Assembly (NCBI GenBank): GCA_036898135.1
Contig: CM072516.1
Span: 22,685,948 to 22,749,947 of the forward strand
Length of the DNA: 64,000 nt
Reading direction: 5' to 3'
DNA from: Oncomelania hupensis
Lineage: Eukaryota > Mollusca > Gastropoda > Littorinimorpha > Pomatiopsidae
Below the pieces are notes generated by a model that searched no databases, was not told the origin of the DNA, and was given only the letters and a program-made list of their open reading frames with translations. Below, one piece after another: positions 48,271 to 60,949 of this stretch (its first letter is position 1; each line of letters opens with the position of its first letter). The position numbers and the translations under genes are program-made.

Positions 48271-48877
48271 TGAAGAAAACCATGACCCTAAAAATGAACA
48301 AAACAGAGAAATGGAAGAGAAAAATACCAAAAATGCTATTTACATGCATATATTTATAAGATGTGACAGTTGTTGTAGAGATTATTTGGTACAGACCGTT
48401 CTACAGAAACTGAGGGAGATTAGGGAGAGAGGGGCAAGAGAAGGATTAATCAACAAAGAAAGATGACAAGAGATGAAACTGAGTGAACGGTGACTTGCCA
48501 CTTCGCTGCTTCGATCCATATACTGGGTTACTGCATGGCCATCATACCATCTTAAACAGTCTGATGGTTGTTTCAAATGCACAGCACGCGAGGACGACGA
48601 ATTTGTTCTTATTAATATTGGGAGAGACAGAAGGATCCTGTTTCACCAAGGTGGCACTGCACTGCACTGCACTGCGTCAGTCCAGTTTTTTCTGTTCAAC
48701 AACATTCCCTCGGGTGTATCGCCAATACGTTCTAAACAATAATTAATGTACACACACCGGTGCAAGTGTGAACACACAATCTTTCCTACACATCAAACAC
48801 ACACACATACTCAGGCCCACCAACCCATAAACACTCACAACACACAAACACACACACACCCACACCTACACACGCCC
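48271..48877. repeat. intergenic with ACTGC repeats (48656-48677) and CA-rich DNA (48795-48862)
   Basis: Two small simple repeats; no gene. Confidence 0.6.
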
Positions 48878-49115
48878 AGCCGAGGTTACAGTATTATTAT
48901 GACTTTCACGAAACGCCACCTACGTTGTGCTGACAATTAGTCATATTTCGTCCCCACTTTTAAGTACTTTGAAGTGTTCTAACCCTAACCCTAACCCAGC
49001 CCTAACCCTAACGGATCATTGTGCTGACGTCAAAACAAGTAGGCATGTCAATACAAGTTATGTAGATGTTCACTGATTTGTCCAGATAACACTGTGTAAA
49101 CAAGGGCGCGCGCGT
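48878..49115. repeat. tandem duplication, unit 1 (empty-site copy), with telomere-like repeats
   Basis: This 238-bp unit begins AGCCGAGGTTAC and is repeated directly at 49116-49416 with only a few differences. It contains CTAACCCTAACCCTAACCC at 48980-48998 and a further CCCTAACCCTAAC. The sequence AACCCAGCCCTA at 48993-49004 is the unoccupied counterpart of the insertion site in unit 2. Confidence 0.93.
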
Positions 49116-49416
49116 AGCCGAGGTTACGCAGTATTATGGTGACTTTCCCGAAACGCCACCTACGTTGTGCTGACAATGGGTCATATTTCGTCCCCATTTT
49201 TACGTACTTTGAAGTGTTCGAACCCTAACCCAGCCCTACCGGTCCTGATTTGGCTCGGAAGAGTCCGCTGGACCTCAAGCAATAATCATGTAATGTAATG
49301 TAACCCAGCCCTAACCCTAACGGATCATTGTTCTGACGTCAAAACAAGTAGGCATGTCAATACAAGTTATGTAGATGTTAACTGATTTGTCCAGATAACT
49401 TTGTAAACAAGGACGC
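49116..49416. repeat. tandem duplication, unit 2 (occupied copy)
   Basis: Homologous to 48878-49115 throughout, with small changes, but interrupted by the 63-bp insertion at 49239-49301 and the duplicated target AACCCAGCCCTA. One CCCTAA unit fewer than in unit 1. Confidence 0.93.
49239..49301 (+). mobile_element. 63-bp tail-only Nimb/I-type insertion (subfamily A) with empty site next door
   Basis: It begins CCGGTCCTGATTTGG, closes the module with GTCCGCTGGACC, then TCAAGCAATAATC and an ATGTA-repeat tail. The perfect 12-bp duplication AACCCAGCCCTA lies at 49227-49238 and 49302-49313. The paralogous empty site at 48993-49004 has a single copy of this word. This is direct evidence that the short module moves on its own. 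Confidence 0.95.
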
Positions 49417-49691
49417 GCTCGCACGCACACACACACGCACGCTTCCACCCATCCCCAAACATCTCTACAAGCATCTTCCTCCATTCTGGAAGAAAATTGT
49501 GAACGCTTGTCTGGCTGTATAGAAGCAATGAAAATTCTAGGTTTCTCCAACAAGGAACGATCATTGTTCAGTTGGCGATTTTCAGGACGCCGAGAGTTCA
49601 ACAACAAATCCATGATTTATTTCTTCTTTTTTTTATCAAAGCTATTTCGGAAAACTTCATGTGCTCTCCCGCCCTCTCGCCCGCCATCCCT

Positions 49692-49724
<33 letters not shown>

Positions 49725-52190
49725 TGTCTTTCTCTCTGTCTGTCTCTCTGTCTGTCTGTCCCTCTCTCTCTCTGATCTATCTCTGTCTCAATCGTAATAA
49801 TTATTGTTAACAATGACAACTCGTTTTGAGAATCTAACTACAACTAACAACTAATTATTCTATTAAAATCGCTTTTGGAATCTAACTATAATTAAATATT
49901 CTATTAAAACCTATGTTAGAATCTAACTAACCAATCTATTAAAATCGTGAGAATCGAACTGTAACGATCTATACTATTCAAACCCTGATCTCAATTCTTC
50001 CATTTCTTTCTTGCCGAGTGTATCGTGACACGTTTATGAGGACAGAGTGGAGGAGATCATTCCATGTTTATGTCTTACCGCATCTTGTTCAATTTCCATC
50101 AATCTCTTAAAGCCGTAAACCACCCCAGTGAATGCTTTTATTTCTAGTACACACACGTTGGGTTTCCATAGCGTCTGGCTGTTCACAACCTAGAACGTTT
50201 GTTGTTGGTTGTTATTTGTTTTTAGACCTAATCCACGATCTTCGTTAATCCTTACATTGGAAAGCCATAATACGGCTTATTTGTCTAAATATGTTTAATT
50301 GCTCTACTTGCTTTCAAGCCATTAATATTAAATGCGCGTCTAGAAAATGCATAGTGACCCGTACGTGTTAGCAAGCAGAATTTGTGAAGCCCTTCGATAT
50401 GGGTTACCCTATTCCATCTAACACCTAATGTCATTGAATGTGTTGAGGGGGGATGGAGGGGGGAAAGAACAGACGTAAAATAAAATAAAATAGCTGAATT
50501 ATCTGCAACACTGTTGCAGAGTCCATCGGAAACACTGCTGAAGAATCCAAAACCGCTGCCTGTCCAAATACGAGTCTGCGACTGCCTCTTTCTTAACCGT
50601 CGATAAAAATGGCGATTTAATGACGGGCAAGGAATCCACATCTGTCCTGAAAGCGGATGGCAAACAGGGCTAGGGCCGCGTGCCGGAGACGTACCTGACT
50701 TACGAGGACAGGTAGTCAATAAACCAAGCCGCGTACGTGCGACCATTGACTGGGTCAAACTGTGGGACTGCTCTATGACCCCGCAGACTTCAGTGTATCT
50801 AATTTTACTTTGAGTTAGTGCTGAAAACTGAAAATCAATGGAACTCCAATTTATAAATACGAACCAAACAATCCACATTCGTAAATAACATTACCCATCT
50901 CTTCTTCCTCCATCTTCTTCTCCTCCTTCTTCTCCTCCTTCTTCTACTCCTCCTCCTGTTCTTCCATCCTCTTGTTCTAAATCGAGTTCAAACTAAGCGT
51001 ATCTCATACCTACTCCGAACAATAAATCTTTGAAAGCGTTCTAAAGAAATTTCTAAACTGGAGACACACGACTCACATTTATTTTCCCCAGGGGACAAAG
51101 AAACCAAACACATCTATTTTTCTTCAGTCCGTACACTCAAGATAAAGAGTTGGAAATACGGGCTCGTAGAATATATGACTGGCCCCGTGCCAAGCGACAA
51201 GCAGCACCTTAACACAAAGAGCGTTTCTTGCTTTGCAGGCAGACTGAGTAGAATTGATGACTGCCACCAAGGCAATCAAAACACAGCCATTTATGCTTCC
51301 TTTGTCTGTCAGCTGCCGACACAAACACCTACAAAACAAAACAACAACAAAAAAGGTAGAAGTAAACTGTGCAAACCAAGCTCTACACACAATATAACTG
51401 TATTCCGTTCCGTCTTTCAGGTCTTCTGACTTTTTTTTTTCAAAAAACTTACCTTTGTTATTTTATGGATTTCGCACATGAGCGTAAATATAGCACTTTA
51501 AAAAAAATCTGCAGTTATAGAATCTTTATATATTCCGGAAATCAAATAGTTTCAAACTATCAAAATGGAATTGTCATGAATGTCATGTTATGATAAGTAA
51601 CGGCAAGTATGGCAATAATATTTATTAGCTTAACGATATTTAAAATGGGGCAATCTGTAGTGGATCAAAGTTGGTGGTGGTGGTTTTATTTGCAAAAATG
51701 TACACTGCGAAGTTCCAGGGCATCCTATGGGGTCTTGTCTATTTCTTGGGGTCTCCGGGGACTGCAAAGCAATAAAAATGCACGCACTTTACTCTTCTAG
51801 TTTGCATATATAATTTCATCGTATAATATATATTTTGTCCCAGATAATGTCAGTGCTTCAGATTGTTTTCAGACATCATGGGCCCAATGACCCATGGCCA
51901 TGCAAAATGATGGGTCAATTTTGAAAAAGATGGGTCATTGACAATCGAAGGTATTCGTATCGTATGTTCACCTAGTCCTTGATTTTTATGACGCGCCAGG
52001 CTGGCGCATTCACGTTGACTGTTACGCGCCATTCTGATAAAATATGCGCCAATGGTGCGGGCGCACCAACAATCTGAAGCACTGTAATGTCTTCCTCTAC
52101 TTTCAAACTCTATGCCAAGTATAGAGCTGTAAATGAATGCGACAAAAGAACTGTTTAATATAAGGGATGAGAAAGAGATGGGGTAAAAGA
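49417..52190. other. intergenic, with (CT)n at 49699-49770
   Basis: Beyond the CT tract, no gene or dispersed repeat was recognised. The 197-codon frame at 50285-50878 (minus) lacks any known motif, and its composition looks non-coding. Confidence 0.5.
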
Positions 52191-52235
52191 AGTTAGATTA
52201 GATTAAATATTCAATGATTATAGGGTCCAGCGGAC
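52191..52235 (-). mobile_element. short Nimb/I-type tail fragment (subfamily B)
   Basis: On the minus strand it reads GTCCGCTGGACCCTATAATC and ends with an AATCT-repeat tail. It lacks the 5' half of the hairpin. I could not identify a target-site duplication, so its boundary is approximate. Confidence 0.65.
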
Positions 52236-54504
52236 GATGACATTAAAGTAGTACGTTAAAATAAATTTAAAAAAAGACGATTCTACGAGAAAAAAAATGT
52301 TAACATTTCAGGCAAAACGACGTGTTGATAATAATGATAATAATGACGATGAGTAGGATGACGATGACAATGTTGACCATTATTCTGGCGGCGATGGCTA
52401 TGAAGATGGTGATGATAACGATGAGAAAGTGCAAGGAAAGCAGGACGACGACGACGATGAGGATGAGGATGAGGAGGAGGAGGAGGAAGAGGAGAAAGGG
52501 AGGGGAAAGAGCATAGGAGGAAGAGGACGACGACGATGACAATGACAACAACGACGCGACAACCGCAATGACGACAATAAAGATAATGATGACGCCATCG
52601 ATGACGATATGGACAAAAAGAACCCCGATCCATTGATGATTTCATTCCACTCCAACCACTCCCAACGTGTACCAATAAATATCGTGCGAGTGCAGCATGC
52701 GCGTATTGACGGAGAAGAATGCCACACGGCAAAGCCGTATTCATCAATAACTCCCGTCACAATTGCCCAATAACAAGATTCCCAATAGCAGATGATCCTA
52801 TCCCTGGGCGCAGTGTGTTTCTCCGACCATTTTTTCACAAAACGCGGAAGCCAAGCGTTAGGAACAAAAATCCTCAATAAAGCTCCACAACATAACAGAG
52901 GGAAATGGGACCGTACAGTGAAACTTTTCACTGTGCAAAACTTAAAGCCACTGCATTGCAATTCCTGCTTAGTATAATGATTAAGCGAATGCTAAGCTGA
53001 ACGGTTATGTCCGTTTCTGTATTCACAGGCTTTGTGCATCCCTTCTTCTCTGTGAAAGTGGTCTTCAAGTTATTTTCTGTTATAGACCTGTGTAGCGCGT
53101 TCCCTCAAAACTCTAAATGTACAAAACTGTTGGTCAGGCTTGAACCAAAGTCGCTCAAGACCCACACTCAATGCAATATGTATAATTATATATAAACCAT
53201 GTAGAACTCGGGACAACACAGGGCACAGTTTAGATAAACACAGTGCATCAATACCCGTTCATATTTTCAAAGATAAATAGTACGGGAGGTAATATCGACG
53301 CATGAACAGGATGATCAATACCCTTACACTTCGTCCTATATTTTGAGGTCAACCAAAAGCTACAGACGAGTTTCTGATAGTCGAGTGGACCATTACGAAA
53401 AGAACGACTCCCGTGGCGACCATTTTCTCTAAATTGCACAATTCTTTCTATCAGCATGCCACCTAATACTCATGTGAAGACATTCACAGGAGTTGAGGTT
53501 GAAAAAAAGGGGAAGGGGAGCGAGGATTGAGTTGTGCACAGACATTTCTGTGGTAGCAAAGATGAAATGATGGTATAGCATGTGAGTCGATGAGGTGAAT
53601 CGATTCAGCCAATAAGTCGACTAAAAATGCCTTTCAACAACGTTACTTTGACGTAACTTTCGATCAAGACTGCACCGTTTGGACTGATCAAGGAAATTTG
53701 AAGTTGGGAGAATAGGTATACAACTACCTGGAGCGACAGGATGACCTCAGAGACGCCATATCTAATTGCCTAAAGATTCTTCACAGATGTTAAATGTAAT
53801 AAAACAGAACTGCAAACATTCAAAGATTTAAGATGTTAAAGGACAATTACTGCTGACTAAATATTTTCGCACAGCGTCTGTCTCCGAGCCTACTAAATTA
53901 TACTACTAATGCACAATGAACATTTCCCATGAACCAGTAACAAAATTAACAAACAATAAATAATTAACGATGTGAGAAGATACTTTGTCACTCACAGTGG
54001 GTTTTTTTTATGTGTTTTTTTTGTTTGTTTTTTTAAGTGAGAAACTAACATTACCAGACAAAGGAAAAGGGTATCACGGAATAATAATTATTCTATGTTT
54101 CCAACGTTCACAGCACAAATCTGCTCTGATGTACATGTACAACGATACATTTTGTTAACGGGACAAACTAAAGAATATGTGACTCATGTATACATGCCCA
54201 TACTGCTTTTTACAAGCTTTCTCGAGTAGCCATGCACCAACAAACATTTAAGTAATATAAAATTGACCAACAACAGTCACATGCACAAATTATTTTCTTA
54301 TAAAGTGCTGCTTCAATTTTAAAAGCTGCTCAAAGTGATGACCGAGAACAGCTCAAGCCTCCCCCAAATCGCTAACTTGTTGCTTCATGCGCATTGTCAA
54401 GGGCCCCACGCCACTGAGCGATCCTGCCGACCGAGGGAGGTGAGGAAAATGGAGAGGGGGGTGGGGGAAGAGAATAGGGCCTAGTGCTTTCTCGATGTGT
54501 TCGT
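52236..54504. other. intergenic, with GAT/GAC/GAG-rich degenerate trinucleotide DNA at 52325-52620
   Basis: The trinucleotide-rich block creates several overlapping ORFs on both strands that I regard as artefacts. The remaining 1.9 kb shows nothing recognisable. Confidence 0.5.
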
Positions 54505-54607
54505 ACCTGGCACTCTCTCGTCTAAGACACGAGCGTCAGGATCTTTAAAGTCCTTGCGATGTAATGTATGCGTGCACAGACAGACTGGTCCTCGGTTTAT
54601 ACTCTCG
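54505..54607 (-). mobile_element. SINE body fragment
   Basis: Matches the body of the SINE at 1-336 in the same orientation (shared words CGAGCGTCAGGATCTTTAAA and CTCGGTTTATACTCTC). The tRNA head is missing and the sequence diverges after 54607. Confidence 0.75.
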
Positions 54608-55461
54608 TAGATTGCATGGACGTTTTCCCGTACCCATTCTAGTTTCAGACGTAGGAAGTCACGAAGAGAGCAGTTGTAAGGGCCTCCCTCTTTTCACACC
54701 GCTTTATTGAGAGCAGGGCTCGTTTCTTTTCCATCGCATATATATACACTTAAAAGCTACCAACAGAAAAATACTTGGGGACATGACGCAAAAACGATGT
54801 TCGCCAGGCTCTGCCATGTTGATTAGAAAATGAGGTAATCAAACTGTCAGGAAACCTAATCAAGGAAACCCCGTTTTGTTGAAGAAACTGATTACACGGG
54901 ATGTTTATGGGCCTTAAAACTCTCAACAAGAAACCAAAAGCAAAGGAAATAGAGATTTTTAAAAAAAACACTCTTCTACTGAAAAGAAAAAGTAACTCCT
55001 AGACTGAGAAGAGAAAGGGAAATAATTTTCAAAACTACTCTCGGAGGGCAGACAGAAAGAAATTGTGCTGAGCGGAGGGGAGATTGGGGAAAACTACCTT
55101 AAAGACTTCCGCCGCCGGAAAAAAACAAGAATGTATGGACGGGAGACATCATCACCATACATCACTCCTAACGACACCCATGATAATACATCATCATCGC
55201 CATCATCATCTCTATCGATATCATCAACATTGCCATCATTCGCAGCAGCAACGGCAACGGATAATACAACAGAAAGATGACATTAGGACTAAGCAGAACG
55301 GGAGAGCATGATCGTAGAAATAGGTGTTCTGCCAGGGACAGTAATGAACGAGTAGTCAAAATGGTCCATTAGGTTTTCCCCAAGAGTTTTCTGTAAGCCT
55401 CTTTTTCTGTGAGGTACCGCTGTTCTTCCTCGAGATCGTTTTATCTTATCTTGTCTCTCTG

Positions 55462-55543
<82 letters not shown>

Positions 55544-57741
55544 GCACACACCCACGTGTACACACACACACACATTGCTAAAGAGTTTAATGCACCACAG
55601 AAACATGTTTAGCTAACAAATCCGCTAATTTCGCTCAAATTATTGCCATGAAAGAGAAACACAAGGTAGGCTTACTCGCCAATAAGGGAAGTGTTTCAGA
55701 ATTTCAGCACAATATTACCACACTTCATCCGATCTACTCACAACACACTTTTTTGGATTACATAAATTAGGAACTATTTCATTTCAAAATGAAACCAAAC
55801 ACTCGCTTCTATTTTAGTTTTCAAATTGCCGGTTACCAGGCCAACGCTCGTGATTAAACGGTTTCGAGAGAGCGTTATCGCTATCGCGTTACTCCTATTC
55901 TCTTAACAGGTCCACTGAATGTCTAATATTTCCCAATCCATCGGATTTAATACTGTCATCGCCAAAGCAATAATTTATTGTATAATCACCGCGGCGCCAA
56001 GTTCAAGTAAAGGATTAATTGCCAGCGCGATGTGTTTATAATTGTGGATTTTTTTTTCGCCCCACAAAACTTTATTCTTAATAAGTAACCAGAAACAGAT
56101 GCGCGCGCTCGCACGCACGCACGCTCGCGCGCGCGCACACACACCCACTCTCCTTTACACAAACATATACGCACAAATACTGGTACACACATATTAAAGG
56201 CAAATGCATACACACACCTCACCAATTAGGGAGTCGTTGCTGAATTAATTATGGATTTATTGATTGATGAACACATTCATTAATTCATCCATTCACTGAT
56301 GTCCTAAATACAGCGAATATCAATACGACTACAGCGTGCTTTTACTTTTAGTACGCTATTAAGTCAAAAATCTGTAACATTGTATCAGATAATTCGGCTT
56401 CAGAAATCGAATCGAATTTTATTGCGATTTGCTGTCAACTTGTTCACTATGTTTTGAATGTGGGCTTTTGTGTGTGGTGCTGCAGAGTTGACCAAATGCA
56501 TTCCTTGTGTATTATTCACTTGGCAATAAATTATCTTTATCTTATTTTGTATGTGTGGGAGCGATTGGGTGATTGGCTATTGAATGCGAGACTGAACGTG
56601 AGAACGAGAGGAGAGTCCGTCGGGCGAGAGACAGCAAAGAAGGAACATCCAATAAAATTGACGGAAACTGACGGTAGCTTATGACTATGACATCGAAGTG
56701 TGAACATTTCTATAGTCTACGAACGTGTGAACTCTGCGTCTACAGCACGAGTGACATGAAAAACAATGCAGTGCATATAAATGCACCGGGGACTTGCGCT
56801 GAATGCAAAATAATTTTTTAATCGCCGCATTCCATCTGATTTTAGGAGAGAGGATTTAGGCAGCGTCCGTTATCTCTTACTGTACACAATCTTTATTCCC
56901 TTGAACACCCCTTTAATTATGCTTCCCGAGTCTTCCCTCCGCTCCTCCCTCCCCCCCCACCTCCTTTCACCCCCCACCCCCATCCCGCGCGTCCTTCCCT
57001 TCTCTATCTTCTCCACCACCCCTCTCTCCCTCCATTTCTATCTGTCCTCTTCTCTTCTAACACTTCTTCATCATCATCATCTTATCCTCCCTTTTCCTCC
57101 TCACCCTTCTTTTTCTTCTTCACAGCAGCAGCAGCACAGAAGACAAAAGGCATCTGAGAGCAAACTGAGCAAATCCGCTCTATGCGAGACAGGCCAAACA
57201 AATTTATCACTGAAAATGGATTTTCACAAACAGTGCCTCCTGGTCTCTTTACTTTTATTTCATAGTTTATACCTTTCTTCATTCCTTATTTTTTTTCCTT
57301 CTTCTTCTTTTCCTTCTTCTTCCTTTACCTTCTAAATTCCGTCGTATAAAATGCAAGGGACCAGAAGCAATTTGTTTTTGTAAAATTGTATACAGGTTGA
57401 TAAAAACGTGGCCTTTTTTGCTTGTCAGTTTGTTTTCTTTTGACGAAATTCTTAATCTTGTGGAGACAAAATACAACTTGCGAACAAACTTGATGCTTAT
57501 CGCCGGATTTTCTACCCACGAAAACTGTGATATCCGAAAACAGGGCAGAGCGATGACACAGTGATAGATGGCGACCCGACAGCTAATCCTCTTCCCAGCA
57601 GGAAGGAGAAGGGAACTTTTCATTAGCTTTATCTTACCCATGCTTCTTACTTCCCCCTCCTGATTTTGAACTGAATACAAAACTGGATATGCGGTGGGCT
57701 AACGCACGTGTGTATATATAATTATGTATTTTGTATTATTA

Positions 57742-57745
<4 letters not shown>
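54608..57745. repeat. intergenic with (CT)n at 55462-55541 and alternating GC/AC DNA at 56100-56145
   Basis: The GC/AC tract (GCGCGC then ACACAC) has Z-DNA-forming alternation. C/T-rich DNA lies at 56930-57130. No gene is supported. Confidence 0.6.

Positions 57746-57826
<81 letters not shown>
57746..57826. repeat. (TTA)n microsatellite
   Basis: An 81-bp uninterrupted array. Confidence 0.95.
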
Positions 57827-58141
57827 GTGCGATCGTGAATATTGTCCGATCTCGATGTGACAATTTTCCATATTTCAAGATGCAAATAACGTATAATGTC
57901 CCTAGGTCACACAAACACATAAACATTCTCTTATCACTATTAGTTACAATTTTACATCTTTGTAAGCAAATAAGTGTGTGTGTGGACGTGTGTGTGCGTG
58001 CGAGTGGGTGTGTGTAAGTGCGTGTGTGTAGTAGTGTGACTTTGAATGTACGTGTGTGTGCGTGCCTGTGTGTTTTGATTCAAATGTGTTTATGTTTATA
58101 TATAAGACATTTTGTTATTTACAAACATGATGAATTTGAGA

Positions 58142-58199
58142 TCATCATGATTCGGCTCTTTGCAGTCCGCTGGACCCTATAAACAATGATTAACTAATA
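58142..58199 (+). mobile_element. 58-bp tail-only Nimb/I-type insertion (subfamily B)
   Basis: Reads TGATTCGGCTCTTTGC, then AGTCCGCTGGACCCTATAAA and an ATTAACTAATAA-type tail. The flanks AATTTGAGA (58133-58141) and AATGTGAGA (58200-58208) are a probable 9-bp duplication with one mismatch. A related sequence at ~58604-58655 (TTATTTACAAAC through TGTAAATATTAT) lacks the insert and acts as a paralogous empty site. Confidence 0.8.
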
Positions 58200-58344
58200 A
58201 ATGTGAGAATGTAAATATTATATAATTGCGTGTGGGTTGGTGCTTTTGTTTGTGGATGTACTGTGCGTGTGTTTTTAATTCAATTGTTTTACGTTTGTGC
58301 TTATGTAACTGATTTTATCTTAAATTTACTTTATTGTCCCTTTT

Positions 58345-58600
58345 TTCATAGGGAAATTCTGAGCCGCCTCCCCTGGGGAAAGCGTAGTCGCAGCCTGTGG
58401 CGCGCCCAAACCCAACCTACCTAACATTAGTTGTGATTTTGAAATTTTGCTGGGGGAGCAAACCGGAGTACCCGGAGAAAACCCCCGAGACGTTGCCCGA
58501 GTCGAAAGTAAATAATATTCGGAGAAACATAACGCCCAGATGCTGGATCGAACCCACACCTGTCAGGCGCCATTGGTTTCTGGCCTGTGGACGTGCATAA
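58345..58600 (-). mobile_element. dispersed SINE-like repeat
   Basis: On the minus strand there is a B-box-like GGTTCGATCC (plus 58545-58554), followed downstream by TTTTCTCCGGGTACTCCGGT, a word I know from dispersed animal repeats. No clean A box was found, so the 5' end is degenerate or absent. Confidence 0.5.
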
Positions 58601-58919
58601 GAAATGTTTATTATTTACAAACTTATGAATATGTGGTATGTAAATATTATGTAATGGCGTGGTATTTGAAGTGATAAAAATGCATCTGCATCCCAGGATT
58701 GTATTTGCTTTTCATTGTGACAAAGATGGTTCTTTTTACATACTTCCTGTGATGGGTAATAAAGATATTTTTAAATTGAATACTCATACAAGACACACCA
58801 ACCCTTTCCTATCACCACCCCACCCCATCGTTTTGACAAACTTATGGGCCTACATGTTCTAATCGCAATCTCCGTGCCTTTACACACCATTTTTGTTTGA
58901 TGAATGCGTGTTGGTTGTG

Positions 58920-59285
58920 TAAATAAAGAGTGTGTATGTAAGAATGTGTATGTAAGAGTGTGTAAGAATGTGTAAGTAAGAGTGTGTATGTAAGAGTCGT
59001 TGGACAACACGATGACATGTTCAAGGTGATGAAGAAATGGAACCTCCGACGGTATGGCCATGTCACCAGAGCATCAGGCCTTGCAAAGACCATCCTGCAT
59101 GGTACGGTGCAAGGAGACAGAAGAAGAGACGCCTTTCGAGTTACAAGATAGAATAACATAGGAAGAATGTGTATGTAAGAGTTTGTGTGTTAGAGTGTGA
59201 ATGTAAGAGTGTATATAATGTGTATGTAAGAGTGTGAATGTAAGAGTGTATACGAGTAAGAATGTGTATGTAAGAGTGTGTATTC
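58920..59285 (+). repeat. GTGTATGTAAGA minisatellite split by an RTE-like fragment
   Basis: Degenerate 10-14-bp units of the form (AA/GA)GTGTGTATGTAAGA lie on both sides of the LINE fragment at 58994-59160. Confidence 0.8.
58994..59160 (+). mobile_element. RTE-like LINE 3' fragment (copy 8)
   Basis: Starts at the VGQHDDM region, continues through VMKKWNLRRYGHVTRASGLA and the basic motif, and then jumps across a deletion to the FRVTR-type end and a short GATAGAATAACATAGGA tail. It sits inside the minisatellite, which makes its target duplication ambiguous. Confidence 0.8.
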
Positions 59286-59365
59286 TGGAAGCATGTGCGC
59301 ATGTGGGTTGTTTGTGGATCGCCGCGCTCTAAGTCTGATGTAAGAGTTAAGCGCGTAGGACTAGG

Positions 59366-59403
59366 CAGGCAGGCGGGCGGGCGGACGGGCGGGCGGACGG
59401 ACG
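59366..59403. repeat. GGCGG/GGACG minisatellite
   Basis: GC-rich short array of GGCGGGCGGACG-type units in otherwise AT-rich DNA. Confidence 0.8.
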
Positions 59404-59772
59404 AAAAGTCAGACAAGCACACTGAATGTCAGAACCTGCAACGGGCTACGTTTAAGACTATTAATATTATACAGACAAAAAAAAGTCCGACACTTTTGCC
59501 TCACTGCACGTGCTGTGTGCTGGGATCAGACAGAGGTGTTATGGCGGTGTGACGGCGTGTTTACTCTGGTCTCACAGTGATCAGGGTGGGATGAGGGCTA
59601 AGAGAGCTTGCCAGTGCCGAGCTGGACGTGCCCAAGTGCCGCACGCTCTCGTTGTCCAGGCAACACTGGCAGCCTAAATGAAAGCACTGAAACACGCCAC
59701 CCCGTCATCCTTGTAGTCCCTACAGCGTAGCTGAGACCCAAGGAGGGCTACTTCCTCCTAATCAGTGGATAC

Positions 59773-59879
59773 AGGGGTTAGGCCTAGCTCGTCGAATCTC
59801 ATGTTCAATGCTGAATACTTTGCAATCCACACGGAGTATGTTTTGCGTGTCTAGGCATAAATGTGTTTAGAAGTGTTGA

Positions 59880-59915
<36 letters not shown>

Positions 59916-59938
59916 TACTTCTACTACTACTACTACTT

Positions 59939-60005
<67 letters not shown>

Positions 60006-60105
60006 TACTACAGAGGTTAGGTCTAGCTCGTGAAGTCTCGTAAGTGTCAGAGTGTGTTTTGCGTGTCAAGGATTTATATGTTTATGTGTTTAGAAGTGTT
60101 GGTGA
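59773..60105. repeat. duplicated segment flanking a (TAC)n array at 59880-60009
   Basis: GGTTAGGCCTAGCTCGTCGA and TTTAGAAGTGTTG at 59776-59878 recur as GGTTAGGTCTAGCTCGTGAA and TTTAGAAGTGTTGG at 60014-60103. The TAC array has several TTC interruptions. Confidence 0.8.
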
Positions 60106-60165
60106 ATAAATGGAAATGACATAATTCAATACTAACAATACCAATACTACTACTATTACAATAAC

Positions 60166-60233
<68 letters not shown>
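60166..60233. repeat. (TTA)n microsatellite
   Basis: A 68-bp array. Confidence 0.9.
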
Positions 60234-60234
<1 letters not shown>

Positions 60235-60949
60235 GACAAATCATGCATGTTGCTCGGCAATTTCAGACTCTCAGTATGCATTGCAGTGAGGACTGATAAG
60301 AGAAGTTTCCTGGGTCTGCTTCTGGGCCTGTTGTACTTTCTGTGTCTAGAGTGCCAACGATAAAGAAACAACCTTTTTATCCGTTCAGGATTTCAGGATT
60401 GATTTGTAAAATGATTAGTTAGATTTGCTGATTGACTAATACTGATTATTTGACTGATTGGGAGTCTAAAATAACACATTGATCCTCTCTCTCACAGCGA
60501 GCTTAATGCACGGTATTTCACAACCAATATATTGTACAGGGTTGCGTAGTCTTTTTACTGATCTGTCTGATCAATATCTGAATAGGATCATAGAATTTAG
60601 ACATGTAAGTTCTCTGGCAAGTCAAAGGTTTCTGGTATTTCTTGTGCCCATGCCTCATCAAAAGTTGGTTTGTTCAAACGTCATTGCATTTCTAAAGAAA
60701 TTTTTTATATATCAATACAAGTGTTCCATACCCAACCTTCACCCACCCAAACCCAACAGCACAAAATAACAAACCCCACTCTCATCACCTCACTTCACCA
60801 ACTTCCCAAACTCTCTCCTCCCACACACACAAAATACAAATAAATAGCCAGATGGGTGGAGTAAACTAAGGTAAGGTGTTCCCGTAAAATGTTGGCCGTT
60901 GGGGGCGGGAAGCGCTTGGGACATCCCTTTTCTCGAGGCCAGCTTAGGA
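60234..60949. other. unannotated intergenic DNA
   Basis: Nothing recognised. Confidence 0.5.

Noticed and set aside
50285..50878. 197-codon minus-strand frame
   Set aside because: No recognisable domain and the composition is ordinary; a frame of this length is expected by chance somewhere in 64 kb of this kind of DNA. No splice or promoter context supports it.
52283..52961. Overlapping His/Ser/Leu-rich frames
   Set aside because: They lie on degenerate GAT/GAC/GAG trinucleotide DNA.
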